DNA of 64,000 bases from Metaphire vulgaris (taxonomy: Eukaryota > Annelida > Clitellata > Crassiclitellata > Megascolecidae): positions 5,787,220 to 5,851,219 of the forward strand of contig CM030856.1 in the NCBI GenBank assembly GCA_018105865.1. Reading direction: 5' to 3'. Both the position numbers and the translations under genes were made by a program. Positions 46,201 through 56,672 of this stretch are shown here, one piece after another. The notes under the pieces were generated by a model. That model was not told the origin of the DNA and made no database searches. It worked only from the letters and a program-made list of their open reading frames with translations. Within the stretch, counting starts at the first letter, position 1, and each line of letters starts with the position of its first letter.

Positions 46201-49196
46201 TATTATAAGACCTCCAGCGTAGAGGGGTCATCTTTCACAAAAGGCCATCCAATTCCTCCCAGAAAATCCTATACTGGCTGAAGATCCTGCTGGATGCATT
46301 AGGCCTATTAGACTTTCTGCAGTGTGTTTGTTAACTGTTAACCTGCCATACCGATCCAACGGATGCATTCAGATGTTCAAAGTTGTTTTAATTTAAATAA
46401 CTGATAACACAAAATTCCATACTTCTACGTATGGCTGTGCACTTGATTTCGACCAAGTGCAAGCAGTTCGTTCAAGAACAAGACTGATCCGAGGAAACTG
46501 CTCCCGAATGAAAGCTGTCTTCGGAAAAGAACTCCAAACAGAACCGTTAACCTGCTCTAAAAAAGTAACAGTATTTTAATGCGGTTGATAGAAGAATATT
46601 CTCTCGGCAGGCTTTACATTATTGACTTGATAATTTTAGTTTTTAAAATTTAATCTATTTAAGTCTGAAATACACAGACATATTGCTGTTGGGCCAACTA
46701 TTTGCTGTTAAGTATGTAGTAAGAGGGCACGGGCCTCCCCAGTCCCCCCATGAGGATCCGCCACTGTACTAAGATAACATTGTGTATTCCTATTACACCA
46801 AGCAATTTATGCTGTTAATTTATACATGAGTCGAAATATTAGCGATTAACGCTATTTCTACGACATATAGTTATTGGAAAGCGTAATAAGCCATGTGTAA
46901 ATCTTGTTTAGTTATAGAATGCAGCAATTGTTATACCGCCCGCCCTCTAGGCATAGGCGGATTTAGAGTTTAATATTTGGGTAGGCTAACATGGGGGTCT
47001 GAGGTGCCACCCAGCACGCGTGCCATCCAGCACGCGACAAACCTGGTGTTGATGGAAAAAAACATTTTTCGTGGGATTAGTTGGGTAGGCTTAAGCCTAC
47101 CCTAGCCTTTAATAAAATCCGCCTATGCCTCTAGGGCAGCGGTTCTCAACCTTTATAGTGCCACGACACTTTTAATTCAATTCCCCATTATGTGGCGACT
47201 ACCCAACGGTTAAATTATTTTCGTTCACAATGTAAGCTGCTAAAAATAATAATGCTACGACAATAAAAATGTTCGAAATCGTTATTATTTAATTGTCTCC
47301 ATGTCTATCCTCGAATGGCAATTATAGTAAAGCAGCTAGTAGGCCTACGTCGTAACTACCACTGAGGAAATTTTGTACAATAACAAGAAAAGAGACAACC
47401 CCATTTTTCTGATGGTCTCGGGCGACCCCTTGCAAATCGTCATTCGACCCCCGTGGGGGTCGCGACCCACAGGTTGAGAACCGCTGCTCTAGGGAATATT
47501 AAAACTTCTTTCAGTTGCTATTCTCAAGAGCGCAATGAGTTTCTAATTTGTTTTAATATCTAAGCGAGCAAAAATCCGCAAAACAACGTGAAACAACGGA
47601 GATTTTTATAATCTTCAAAGAACCAACCTGGTCTATCTTCTCTCAGATGAAACTGTGCTTGTCTTCTCTTTTCACCTGAAATTCAACATAAAAGTATTGC
47701 AAGATATGAAATCACAGCAATGCTGGCAGCTGATCAGAAAACAAATGTATATATAAAAACATGTTCTGTAAGTGCCTTAAGCCGAGCAAAGCAGTGTGCT
47801 CATGCGTTTGACTGATTTTGACGGCATTAACCCCTTAACTGGGTGCCCCGAGTAACGCTCGTCCGTTTTACATTGAGTTACAAATAGTTGCCCAGTTAAG
47901 GGGTTAAAATAGGGCCTATTTTTGTTTTCTGACAAGCACACACAACTTGTTTTCCGCAATAGGCCTATTGCCGATCCAAATACGTTCCTCTTTACCGCAA
48001 CCTGCAGTACCTCTGTAAAGACCCGGAACCAATCTATACACGATATCCTGCAGTAAATGATCGCGAAGAAGATTGGCTTCGGCGGGCAGAGTGGAAATGG
48101 CATGATCGCACACCGGACAATTCAGCGAGATTCTGAGATGTAGCACAATGCACGATCGACAGACTGTTCAATGGACAAAAAAACAACAGTCTCTATAACC
48201 CATTATATAGCTTAGCGATTGGGACACAGAGGACTTGGACCTTCTATTCTCAGGGCGCGATTTGTAGGAGGGCAAGGAGGGATTTCCCCCTGCCCAACTG
48301 CATCCCCTACTGCTACATCCCCCACCACTACACCCCCCCCACTGCTACACTTCCCCAACAACTACATCCTCCCAAGCTCGACGTATCCCCCTCCCACTGC
48401 TCCAGGTCGCAAATCGCACCCTGCCTATTCTGGACTAGACTCGTGCAAAACCAATAAGAAATTTCTTTGACGGTCAGTGGCGGTTCCACGTGGGGGAAGA
48501 GGGAGGATGCATTCCCCCACCGGACTTTCAGACTTAGGTTTCTTTTGCATGCGAAACCTATTTTGGGGTAAAAGTCTAGTAAAACTAACCGAGGATGACC
48601 TTTTTTTGTTTGTCAACCTATTTTTCGGTAAAAGTGTAGTAAAATGAGGGATAAAATTCCCATTTCCCAGGTTTTTCGGCAAAGTTTATTGATTTTTCCT
48701 ACTATTTTTATCCCCCACCAACTTTCTATGAAATCTTTGTAAATAAAAATGAGAAATCAATTTTCAAAGCCTTATGCAGGCGGAAAGAAGGGTTAAAACC
48801 GGCTCAAATATTTGCCAAATATAATCAAAACAGCACCAAATTTATTTGCATCTCAGTTTTTAATGCTATTTGTTAGCAGTGTTTATTAACAATTTCATTA
48901 AAACTCCGACAAATTAATACCATCAGCTCCAAAAGGCTATGAAATCTAATGCATACCAGTAGAAAAATATGACGTAAAGAATCTTTTAATTTTTGGACGC
49001 CGAAAGACCTTTACACAAAGTATTCTAAATTGACGTTTGTGTGTTACCTGAGAAACCAAAAACACTTATTCTTACACGTATGAAGACAATCGGTAATTGT
49101 AACGGCGTCAACCAGGTAACCGGTACACAGTCTACAGGTGAGGCAGGCGTTCACGTCAACCACCTTTGGTCGAACAGACTGCAGGTCTTTTTCCAT
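41946..49196 (-). CDS. PCGF: Polycomb group RING finger protein (BMI1/Mel-18-like), 7 exons
   Basis: Overall entry. PCGF proteins pair with RING1 in the nucleus to form the core of Polycomb repressive complex 1, which ubiquitinates histone H2A. Seven exons join in phase: RING finger (exons 1-2), linker (3-4), RAWUL domain (4-7) and tail. The first six exons give 215 residues. Exon 7 gives either 64 more to a stop at 42875 (279 aa) or, with one extra A in an A9 run, 374 more (589 aa) to a stop at 41946. The segment LKDYYSLQDIA followed by W and PLNLFY matches BMI1/PCGF2 (LKDYYTLMDIA, W, PLPLKY) better than PCGF1, 3, 5 or 6, and a long disordered tail also fits that branch. Comparison is from memory. 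Confidence 0.92.
42875..43069 (-). CDS. PCGF: PCGF last exon as literally readable (64 codons)
   Basis: This is the open part of the last exon if the A9 run is taken as correct. It ends VEIVNAEGR and stop. It gives a 279-residue protein, similar in length to short PCGF paralogues. It is listed separately because the choice between this end and 41946 depends on one base. Confidence 0.5.
   Translation of the reverse strand: MSPLNLFYMILGANEQASSISDILLHYASATRLQNSDNRRLVVKISLKRTRSKKKVEIVNAEGR
43102..43312. mobile_element. hAT-like MITE, family C, with expanded TA array
   Basis: The left end is CAGAGGCGTAGCCAGG. The central GGTATATATACC motif has grown to about 60 bases of TA. The right end is eroded (CCCCGTCGCACC). 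It lies in the last PCGF intron, 32 bases before the last exon. Confidence 0.65.
43438..43925 (+). mobile_element. LINE tail split by a DNA transposon
   Basis: The left part (TGTCAAAGCGCTTTTGTCG, GCCTTAGCC) and the right part (TTACTTTCTGCGCTAGATAAA) are the two halves of the LINE tail. The 409-base inverted-repeat element at 43473-43881 separates them. Confidence 0.7.
43473..43881. mobile_element. Inverted-repeat element with GGGGCTGTCC ends
   Basis: The left end GGGGCTGTCCATTAATTACG is the near-exact inverse of the right end (GTTGACATAATTAATGGACAGCCCC, trimmed here to its two halves GTTGACATAATTAATG and GACAGCCCC). The arms run about 27 bases with one mismatch. The inside (AAGTTGACAGTTG and similar) has no transposase. 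It is a nonautonomous DNA element in a PCGF intron. Confidence 0.8.
43936..44123. mobile_element. 188-bp inverted-repeat element with 9-bp target duplication
   Basis: The ends CAGTGTTTATTCTAG and CTAGAATAAACACTG are perfect inverse copies. GTTGATGAC flanks both sides (43927-43935 and 44124-44132). It is noncoding, with G-rich and T-rich runs. It sits 22 bases past the donor of the PCGF exon at 44146. Confidence 0.85.
44146..44226 (-). CDS. PCGF: PCGF exon 5b/6: RAWUL
   Basis: The acceptor is GTCATATTTAG and the donor AAATG|GTATGG; exactly 27 codons. It encodes VWIYYADEFLKDYYSLQDIA, then EMCNWQM. BMI1 reads DVMYEEEPLKDYYTLMDIA and YIYTW. This is the most diagnostic exon for the BMI1/Mel-18 branch. 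A young transposon lies only 22 bases beyond its donor. Confidence 0.93.
44735..44894. mobile_element. hAT-like MITE, family A (CAGTGGCGGCTC ends)
   Basis: The ends CAGTGGCGGCTCCACC and AGAGCCGCCACTG are inverse. A perfect 8-bp duplication CACAGCAC flanks it. The interior carries CAACAAATGGTTG and GGGACCCTATACTTAATG, shared by all family A copies. Confidence 0.85.
44951..45130. mobile_element. hAT-like MITE, family A, opposite orientation
   Basis: The interior is inverted relative to the copy at 44735. The flanks GTTATGCT and GCTATGCT differ at one base. Confidence 0.8.
45157..45350. mobile_element. hAT-like MITE, family A
   Basis: The left end is CAGTGGCGGCTCCACATG; the right end is decayed (GAGCCGCCTCTT). 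The flanks TATTGAAT and TATGGAAT differ at one base. It is the third copy within 620 bases of a PCGF intron. Confidence 0.75.
45459..45566 (-). CDS. PCGF: PCGF exon 5: RAWUL
   Basis: The acceptor is ATTACTCTTTCAG and the donor ACACG|GTAAGC; 36 codons. It encodes DDHIYLLCSPNVTVSVLKKL, then IHHKMNVVRNLDYT, parallel to KRYLRCPAAMTVMHLRKFL and RSKMDIP. A second AG five bases downstream would give another phase; the upstream one is chosen because exon 4 ends in phase 0. Confidence 0.9.
46013..46184. mobile_element. hAT-like MITE, family D (CAGGGCGCGATTTGTAGG ends)
   Basis: The left end CACGGCGCGAGTTGTAGG and right end CACAAATCGCACCCTG are inverse-related. A perfect 8-bp duplication ACTATTCC flanks it. 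The interior is CCCC/ACTGCTACATC repeats. Confidence 0.83.
46423..46556 (-). CDS. PCGF: PCGF exon 4: linker and start of RAWUL
   Basis: The acceptor is ACTTTTTTAG and the donor GTAGAA|GTATGG. It encodes EQVNGSVWSSFPK, then EQFPRISLVLERTA, which fits the PCGF strand DEQLNLCLERLSS / DEIISLSIEFF. It ends in phase 0. A second AG five bases later is not used, since that phase gives an immediate stop. The donor choice is less certain than the acceptor. Confidence 0.75.
46952..47127. mobile_element. Inverted-repeat element, CATAGGCGG family, copy 2
   Basis: The ends CATAGGCGGATTT and AAATCCGCCTATG are inverse. CCTCTAGG flanks both sides (46944-46951 and 47128-47135), an 8-bp target duplication. The hAT MITE at 47137 later entered this right-hand duplication. 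Confidence 0.85.
47137..47486. mobile_element. hAT-type MITE with 8-bp target duplication
   Basis: The ends CAGCGGTTCTCAACCTTTAT and GGTTGAGAACCGCTG are inverse. CTCTAGGG flanks it on both sides. The terminal CAGxGGTTCTCAACC pattern is the well-known end of hAT/Charlie-type elements. It is noncoding and lies in a PCGF intron. Confidence 0.85.
47628..47675 (-). CDS. PCGF: PCGF exon 3: linker
   Basis: A 48-base exon with acceptor TTGAATTTCAG and donor CCAG|GTTGGT. It encodes GEKRRQAQFHLREDRP, parallel to the basic EMKRRRDFY helix that follows the RING in PCGF proteins. It starts with two bases and leaves one, in phase with both neighbours. Confidence 0.85.
48011..48163 (-). CDS. PCGF: PCGF exon 2: second half of RING
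   Basis: The acceptor is GTCCATTGAACAG and the donor AGAG|GTACTG. T + TC gives Phe, restoring FCRSCIV. Then come LNCPVCDHAIS and LLQDIVYRLVPGLYR. The last motif is the PCGF signature (LQDIVYKLVPGL). All zinc ligands of the C3HC4 RING are present across exons 1 and 2. Confidence 0.96.
48251..48423. mobile_element. hAT-like MITE, family D
   Basis: The ends CAGGGCGCGATTTGTAGG and GCAAATCGCACCCTG are inverse. The flanks TCTATTCT and CCTATTCT differ at one base. It is just upstream of PCGF exon 2. Confidence 0.8.
48475..48735. mobile_element. hAT-like MITE, family B, right end lost
   Basis: CAGTGGCGGTTCCACGTG at the left and the family interior (GTCAACCTATTTTTCGG, CCCCCACCAACTTTCTATG). The match stops before the right terminus. 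It lies in the first PCGF intron. Confidence 0.65.
49076..49196 (-). CDS. PCGF: PCGF exon 1: first half of RING
   Basis: ATG is at 49196 and the donor is ACGT|GTAAGA; 40 codons plus one base. It encodes RPKVVDVNACLTCRLCTGYL, then VDAVTITDCLHT. The RING pattern C-x2-C ... C-x-H is present and matches PCGF LMCVLCGGYFIDATTI and ECLH. The exon break after CLHT is typical of PCGF genes. Confidence 0.93.
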
Positions 49197-49350
49197 TGTC
49201 GATTAAGTCATTTGAAACACTGTTCACTTTTTGTCCATAACACGCACTGTTGAACGGTCAAAAGCGGCAGAAAGAGAGAATGTTCTCTGTAAAAAGAAAC
49301 CTGAAACATCTGACACAGAATGATTGACACTGGCTGCCTATTTAATGCAT

Positions 49351-49389
<39 letters not shown>

Positions 49390-49397
49390 CATCATCA

Positions 49398-49445
49398 TTT
49401 TAAGGAGAGACTTAAAACATGGTTATTTCGCACGAGTTATTTGTA
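49398..49445 (+). mobile_element. LINE C-terminal fragment
   Basis: After a CAT/AAT repeat the frame reads FKERLKTWLFRTSYL and stop, the usual last helix of a LINE polymerase (FKxRLKTxLF). Only this end remains. Confidence 0.5.
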
Positions 49446-49977
49446 ACTTTGTAATGTGTTCACGCAGTTCGTTTGAACGAGTTACCATATTAATCAGTAT
49501 GTTAATACTAATACTAATACTAATACTAATAATAATAATAATAATGACCCTCAGCATCAGCTTGAATGAAAAGGTGGAGGCCCAAAACATATACCTTCCC
49601 CTTCCCTATGGTAACCTCTCAAAAAGTGGGGAGGGCTCGGGTGCAGAGGCCTCTAAAAGAAGTTTACGACGATGTCATCCAACGTTTTTTGTCACAGCAA
49701 TTCTGTAGGCCTATTCACTGATCTGAGATGAAGGAACATTTGAGAAAAGACAGCAGAGAAACCCGCAGAACGTCAAACATGAAGATGATTTTTTTGCATC
49801 ACATCAAGCGAGCAGAGCATTGGCGTTATAATAATGTGATTTTAAGTGATCAAGGAGGCTAAGTAACCTGTGTGAAAACCACTGATGTAACCATTAATTG
49901 CCCTATACAACATTGGTTTCAGCACCAGCTTGAGCAGCTTCGCACGCCTGTCTTAAAACACACACACACACACACAC

Positions 49978-50034
<57 letters not shown>

Positions 50035-52424
50035 AAGAGAGAGAGAGCCAGACAGACACCGTTCTTGTTGTGTTCAGACAACAGACATTCAGACAGACAC
50101 TGCGTTTCTTTAAGATGACGCATGCGTAGTCCTGCATTATTTTGACTATAATTATAGACTGAACATTTTAAACATTTAGCCAGAGATCTTCTTTACGAAT
50201 TCGTCTGCAAAGATTGTCAAAATCAACGATCAAAGATAGAAACTACTAAAAAATCTAATCCGTAGCCAATCGTTTTCACCACTGGGCCCAAGAGGCCAAG
50301 ACCAGTCTTAGGCGTGATGATCAAACTTAGAGATGCGGTCTTTGATCCAAGTTAATTGCTGTATTGAGTCTAATGCTTGAAGACTTTCATTCCAAACCGG
50401 AACAGAACCCGATGTTAGCTCCGCTGGGAATGCATCCGACCCTTTATTGGCCAACTGGGATTAAACAGAGACAGATTAAATCCACATCGGTATCGCTATA
50501 GGCCTACAACGGAAACTGTATAGCTGTCGTTCGATTATTGTTTTATCTTGAGCCTTTTCTGAAGTCTGTTCTCACGACGCCAATATAAGCAGAAGCAAAG
50601 TTTCAGAGTGTAGATAGACTTCAAGGCTCACGATGATTTCATTTTTATCATGTCTGATCAACAGAAACACTAACTCTCTTACACTGGCGTAACCACGGAT
50701 GCGGCAGGGGGGACCAGCCCCCCCCTATTCTGACCGGAACCGGTCGTGAGATTCCTCCAAACCCGGTGAGTAATTGGGGGGAGGGGTAGTATTAGATCGA
50801 TGGGAAAACGCACCAGACACTGCGGCTTTCAGCTTTTGAGACGGCGAAGTGTCCCCTATTCTGTAATTCTGGCTACGCCGCTGCTCTCTTACCGGTTTAT
50901 TTTGACTACAGTGACAAATTCGATTGGGCTTCAAAATAGCTGCAGGTCCAGTAACTGCAAAGAAATTACTTACTCAGATATTCTCAGCTTTTCTATAATA
51001 ATAATAATAATCATCATCATCATAATAATAATCATAATAATAAATCTGCGATTAAGTCTATGGTTTATTAAAGAAACACATGCCATATCAAAACTACTGG
51101 TCGATTCCCATAGTTTGGCTATAGAATTGTAGGCTTGCCAAGCCACACACTGTGACTGCCTACACTGTAGTTCGTAGCTATAGCCTCGAACGCACTGGAC
51201 CAGTTTTCCTGCATTTTAACAAGGAAATAGGTACCGTGACTTTCCGGAATTTGCAGATTGTAGACCTGTCATCAAACCTTCCAGTGACAGTTAGCAGTAG
51301 CTTAGCCGGGGTTTAAAAATGCGGGGGACATCGATATTTTCAGTTGAAAAAATTCTTGACGAGCCAAAAAACATTGTCGTGGAATGTGGAATCTGTATAG
51401 CGCCTCTTCTATTTCTGCTCAGAGGCGTGTCAAGCTCCAGCACTTTCAACTTCTTTCGTTCAATCTCTCGTACTACCTGCCCTCTTCCCACCCCCAACTA
51501 CTCAACTGGTAACCACAAATTCCACAAAAGGTCCAAGTCCGAATAGGGGGGATGCCCCTCCTCCCGTGGCTATGCCAATGACGGGGAGACGTATCTATTA
51601 ACGACCAACGGACTGCAGGAGGTCTTGTCAGTTGATTCCGATAACATCTCGTCCGCTTATCAACAACCACAACCAACAGCAAATGAAAATGACTGCCATT
51701 AGTTATTCAAATTCAATGCTTTCGCTTTACGGTCCGTGGCGCTAAGGCATCTGGAGACCGACGCGCTGACCTCTCTAGATGGATGCGGTTCATTCCTCAC
51801 TAAATATAACTGTAAGGTGAACATTTGGCTGCACCGAATAAAATAGTCCGGCTGAGTAAGACTTAATTAAATCAATTTAATAAAAATCAATTAATTAATT
51901 TGCACCGAGATTAATTGATATCTTGATTTTATTTAATAGCTCTAAACAAAGAGGAAATGCAAATATATTAAAATATAAAACCATTACATTAGTCTACTCG
52001 ATTTTAAAAAAATCTATAAAAATCAAAATATTTAATAGAAAAAGTTCTTATATAACTGGACGACCTATGTAAACCCTCTTTGAACATATCTGCCAATAGG
52101 TTGCTTAGTGTGATTTACATTTTACATTTTAAAACTAATTATTAAATAATACAACAAAATTTATAACTTAAAAATATTACAAAAGGCGGCAAAATAGGAA
52201 TTGAATGAATTAGGATTAAATGTCTTTACTTTGACAATTTAACAGCTTAAAGTACAGCAGACTGAAATAATAATAATAATAATGATTATGATTATTATTA
52301 TTATTATTCACTTATATAGCACCCATTAAAATACATGTACTCAATGTCCTATTTTTGAACAAATCCAATGCTGTAAAGTGTATTGTAAAAAAGCTAAAGT
52401 CTGTAATATCTGCCAATGTATTTC

Positions 52425-52468
52425 CCAAGGAAGCCTGGATAAATACGTATTTATCCAGGCTTCCTTGG
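52425..52468. repeat. 44-base perfect palindrome with 6-bp flanking repeat
   Basis: CCAAGGAAGCCTGGATAAAT and its exact inverse meet at a central ACGT. TATTTC stands on both sides (52419-52424 and 52469-52474), as after an insertion. Confidence 0.9.
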
Positions 52469-53018
52469 TATTTCCTTACTGATGTACTCAATAATTATCA
52501 ATAATTAGATGAATTAAATAATTAACAATATATTAGATGAATTCATTACATTAACTTAAGCACTTAATGGTGTAAATACTCACTGATAACTGATGCTGAC
52601 GCCTATCTGCACCTACCAATGCAAGCTACACTCAGTTACGCGCACATATATTCATTGGTCACACGTAAGATAGGGGGCAATAAAGCTGCCTCTATAGGGG
52701 AACAAACCCCCGTATGACGTCGCTCTTAATTAGAGTTTAGGCACAGCCGCACAGGGATAGAGCCGGGAGAAGGGAAATGGAATGGCGGAGGCGAATCAGA
52801 TAGGAAGGACTTGGCACGAACCCGCAACGCGCAGATGCCTCGGGGGTGGTCCGGGCGCCAACGGTACCATTAGTGTGGAACGCCAACTGTTTTATTATTT
52901 TTGGAACAAACCGAGAGTCAAACAAGATTAGCAACGCACGAGAAAGTCTACGCCGCCGTTTCGTAGCTCATTTGTGAACATAGGGCGACCCATCCCGCCG
53001 CCACATGAATATACCGAC

Positions 53019-53208
53019 CAGTGGCGGCTCTAGGATTTGGCAAGTGGGGGGCCGTTGGGGTGGCAACTTCTAATCATGGAGGGCCAACCATTTGTTGTTT
53101 AATATATGTAGCATTAAGTATAGGGTCCCAACTGGGGGGCACTAGGGGGGGCAGGCACTCAATAGGGGGGCACGGGCCCCCCTGGCCCCTCCGGTGGAGC
53201 CGCCACTG
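53019..53208. mobile_element. hAT-like MITE, family A
   Basis: The ends CAGTGGCGGCTCTAGG and GAGCCGCCACTG are inverse. A perfect 8-bp duplication ATACCGAC flanks it. Confidence 0.85.
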
Positions 53209-53568
53209 ATACCGACCTTCGTCCGGCCGACAACCCAACCTTACCAATAGGCTAGCTATTTCAAGAAAAATTTAGCACATAAGAATATGCAGCTACTGAC
53301 GTCCTAGGCCTACCTTTCAAAGCGGCTTTACATCGAAGCCAACACATGTATAGAACGAGCTGTCCCCTTAAAACGCTGTTCGCTCTGATAAGCAAACGCC
53401 ACATCCAGAGGGAGTCTTTTAATCCGAATCTAATTGAAATTTCCTGCTCTGGGTTTTGTTTCATCTAACGTGCTTATCCGAAGGCTTTTCCGTTTCAACC
53501 CCCGCCGTTTGAATTTACCCCGCTTATCTTTCACCTCAACGACCACCCCCACCTCCTACCCTCCACAG

Positions 53569-53848
53569 AATTCCGGAGATCACATCTGCCAGAATTTATG
53601 CAGAGAAGGGGCTCGCTCGGTTGATCCAGCAGCCTCCGTCGTCCCCACTCCTGTGCTTTTGTGGAGGAGGGAACGCCTGGCAACCATCCTCCATACAACC
53701 TGAGCCAAGAGACTATGGAACGCCGTTGGAAGACGCAACTGCAGCTAAACACCCCTTCATCTTTACGGTCGTCTTAAATTACCTTGGAAAGGATCGCCTA
53801 GACAAGGACTACCATGGCCTAGACGGCGATCCATTTTCTCTTTGTTGA
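53569..53848 (+). CDS. Possible exon, unknown
   Basis: After a pyrimidine-rich stretch and CCTCCACAG the frame stays open for about 93 codons to TGA. It includes IPEITSARIYAEKGLARLIQ, then CFCGGGNAWQPS and LGKDRLDKDYHGLDG. GC content is raised above its flanks. The antisense frame is also open. I recognise no family; it could be an isolated exon or an old retroelement piece. Confidence 0.25.
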
Positions 53849-56211
53849 CCATCTCGTGCAATAGAACGACATATCGGAAAATGGTTTCCTAGGCGCAAAA
53901 GTGGTGCAGTAGGCCCCATATTTGTCAGTGGCGTATCCAGAAGCCCGGAATAAGGCGTAGCCAGGTTTTAGCACAGCGTTGTCCAACCGTTATGTTATTG
54001 CGGGCCGCACAAAAATGCTTAGACCCTTGGCAGGTCAAGCAAGTTGTAGCACTTAATATGGGATAATTGTGATATATGCATTGTATGCCATATAAAACTG
54101 TTATAAAATAAGACTATATATAGGCCCTACGACTAGCATATTCCGATGGTTTATTGTTGCTTCTACTCTTCGATTTTTTATTTTGTAATTTATTACATTT
54201 GCAAAAAAACGACAAAACTGTACGCTTAAGCAAAGTAACTTTAGTTAAGGCGTGTTCAAAAAAGTACATAATAATACAGTATGAAAATCGAAAAAAATAA
54301 ACAATATAACTGCAAAACGTAAAGTTTAACAAAGATGTATTTCACTAGTAATTTTAAAAACTTTTTTTTCATTAACTGTATCAAAAATGGAATACTAAAA
54401 GTTAGTTATCAGTAAAACTTTATATTTTTTATATTATATGGAGTACTAAAAGTTAGTTATCAGTAAAATTTTATATACTGTTTTGTGTAATAGGCCTACT
54501 GCAGTTTGTGTTAATGTTATTTACAAATCAAGCATGCAGAAAAAAACCACAACGGATTTTATGTGTCCCGCGATGTGAAATGAGTCTGACACCTCTGGCT
54601 TAGGCCAGCGTTATAATATGCATGGTTTATTATTTTCATTAAATAAATAAAGTCAGAGGCCTAATGTTGGTGGTACCATGGCTATAGGCCTACGTTAGCG
54701 GAACACACAGGAAAAACAAACGTCACGTGATCGCGACGACGCCATGTTGGTAATTTTAGTTCAAAATAGAAGGAACAAGATTATAATATATAGCTCACCG
54801 TCAAAATCTGCGAAATATGTCATTGTTTTTTGTCGGCGTCATATTTTTCACTTCCTGCATTACCAAGCAGATCTAATCTACGCAGTTATCCGATGAAATC
54901 CCTGGATTACGACACTCCCGCGGATAAGATCGTAGCAAATCGAATACAAAATACAAATTATTAAGATGAAAATACACACGCACACACAACCGACACTGGC
55001 GGTTATTCAAATATCCTCCCCTTCATCTTCTCCTTCGTCATGTCATCCAATCGGAATCTGTTCGGTCTACGCCCAATAGAAAGCGAGCGAATTAGGGCGG
55101 TCGCCACATATTTCTCTCTGTTCCGAGTGACCCGGCTGACTAGAACTCGGCTCAGCTGCCCTCTCGTCATTCTCTTCAGCAGTGGCGTAACCAGGGGCGG
55201 AGCGGCAATCCGCCCCGGGCGGGCCACGTGAATGGGCCAGCAATAGGCGCAATTCAAGAATTTGCGCTTAAGAAAGTCGCTTTATATTACACTGTAGTTT
55301 TTAACAGTCATTTGTTGTTCATGCAGCTATGCATATTTACATACACTACTACTAGGCCTACCTATGTTGCAATTCAATTTGCTATTGAATTTACATTGCC
55401 AGTAGTATTGCAAAATGTAAATAAAATCGAACTACGATTATAACTGTTGCATTTTCACCTACTTACCATTTGGGACGTCATTGAGTTTCGACCAACCATC
55501 TACCTTACCATCCCTGGAACGTCTGGGGACATTTGCCCCTGATTTTTAGTTAAAAAAAAATTTCCGCCAATGTTTGTGTTATTTAGTTTTTACATACTAA
55601 ATGGCTGGCTAAACGGGTACACTGGAAAGCAAAAAAGATCAGGAGATGTCAAGTAATCTGAAATAACTAATCGTAAAAAAGGACCGACAAGTAAAAAACA
55701 AGGTCGTCAACTTTTTCGCAAACTTGTCAGGTTGAAAGTGTTTTGCCCCTGAAAAACAGTGAAATGACGTCTCTGCACTTATTCCTCTGGCCAACGCTTT
55801 CGAGTCGAGTCGTCTCGACTACTGCAATTCCACTGTATACTGGTATTTCAAACCCGACTACTTTCTTACTTTATTTGCTTGATTAATTAATTATTTTAAT
55901 GACATTTTGATCACATTTACTGATGAACAAATTAGAACAACAAATGGTTGCGGTGGGGGGGGCACGTATGGCACTGCCCTGACTCCAAGTACCGGTACTC
56001 TAGGTACGCCACAGTTCCTTAGCGGTTGTAGTTCGTGGCGTGGGGAGTGAGGTTGGGTAACTTCATACGCAACATTGTCCTAATGGCGTAACTGACCTAT
56101 TTTGATCACATTTACTGATGAACAAATTAGAAACACAAATGGTCTCTTGATCAGATGAGATGATAAGATAAACGCCGGATACCTTTTTAGATCTTTATCA
56201 GTATTTAGGAT

Positions 56212-56213
<2 letters not shown>

Positions 56214-56285
<72 letters not shown>
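56214..56285. repeat. TA array
   Basis: About 36 TA units, followed by the inverted repeat at 56315. Confidence 0.95.
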
Positions 56286-56290
<5 letters not shown>

Positions 56291-56314
56291 CCTCTTGAGT
56301 AAGATGGTAACCTT

Positions 56315-56350
56315 AGGCATGGAATCCTAATAATTTAGGATTCCATGCCT
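56315..56350. repeat. Inverted repeat, 16-base arms
   Basis: AGGCATGGAATCCTAA and TTAGGATTCCATGCCT are separated by TAAT, right after a 70-base TA array. Confidence 0.8.
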
Positions 56351-56672
56351 TAGAATAGCTCCAATGCTCAGCAATTAGTAGAGAAACGCGCTGAAAACGA
56401 ACTCATAATATCAATTTGATCTTTCTTTCACGCTCGCCTTTATATGAAAGATGTTTTACATCAGTGCTGGCCAAAGTGGTGGTCCGCGGAACGAGTCGAG
56501 AAAATTGAGAAAACAGTTTTAAAAAGTTAAAAGTCTAGAAATATTTTCTCTCGTTTTCCTGTCGTTTTGCTAACATCTGTAGTCTAATATTTGAACACAT
56601 TGGCTGGGCATGCACACATCTCATAACATATTTAGCGTCATATTATAGAACGACGAATTTTAGGTGTAGCAT

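Noticed and set aside
46430..46556. Alternative frame of PCGF exon 4 reading FCLEFFSEDS
   Set aside because: It resembles the BMI1 strand SIEFFDQ, but reaching it in phase needs a TAA at the second codon; the AGCAG acceptor gives an open frame with an equally good match.
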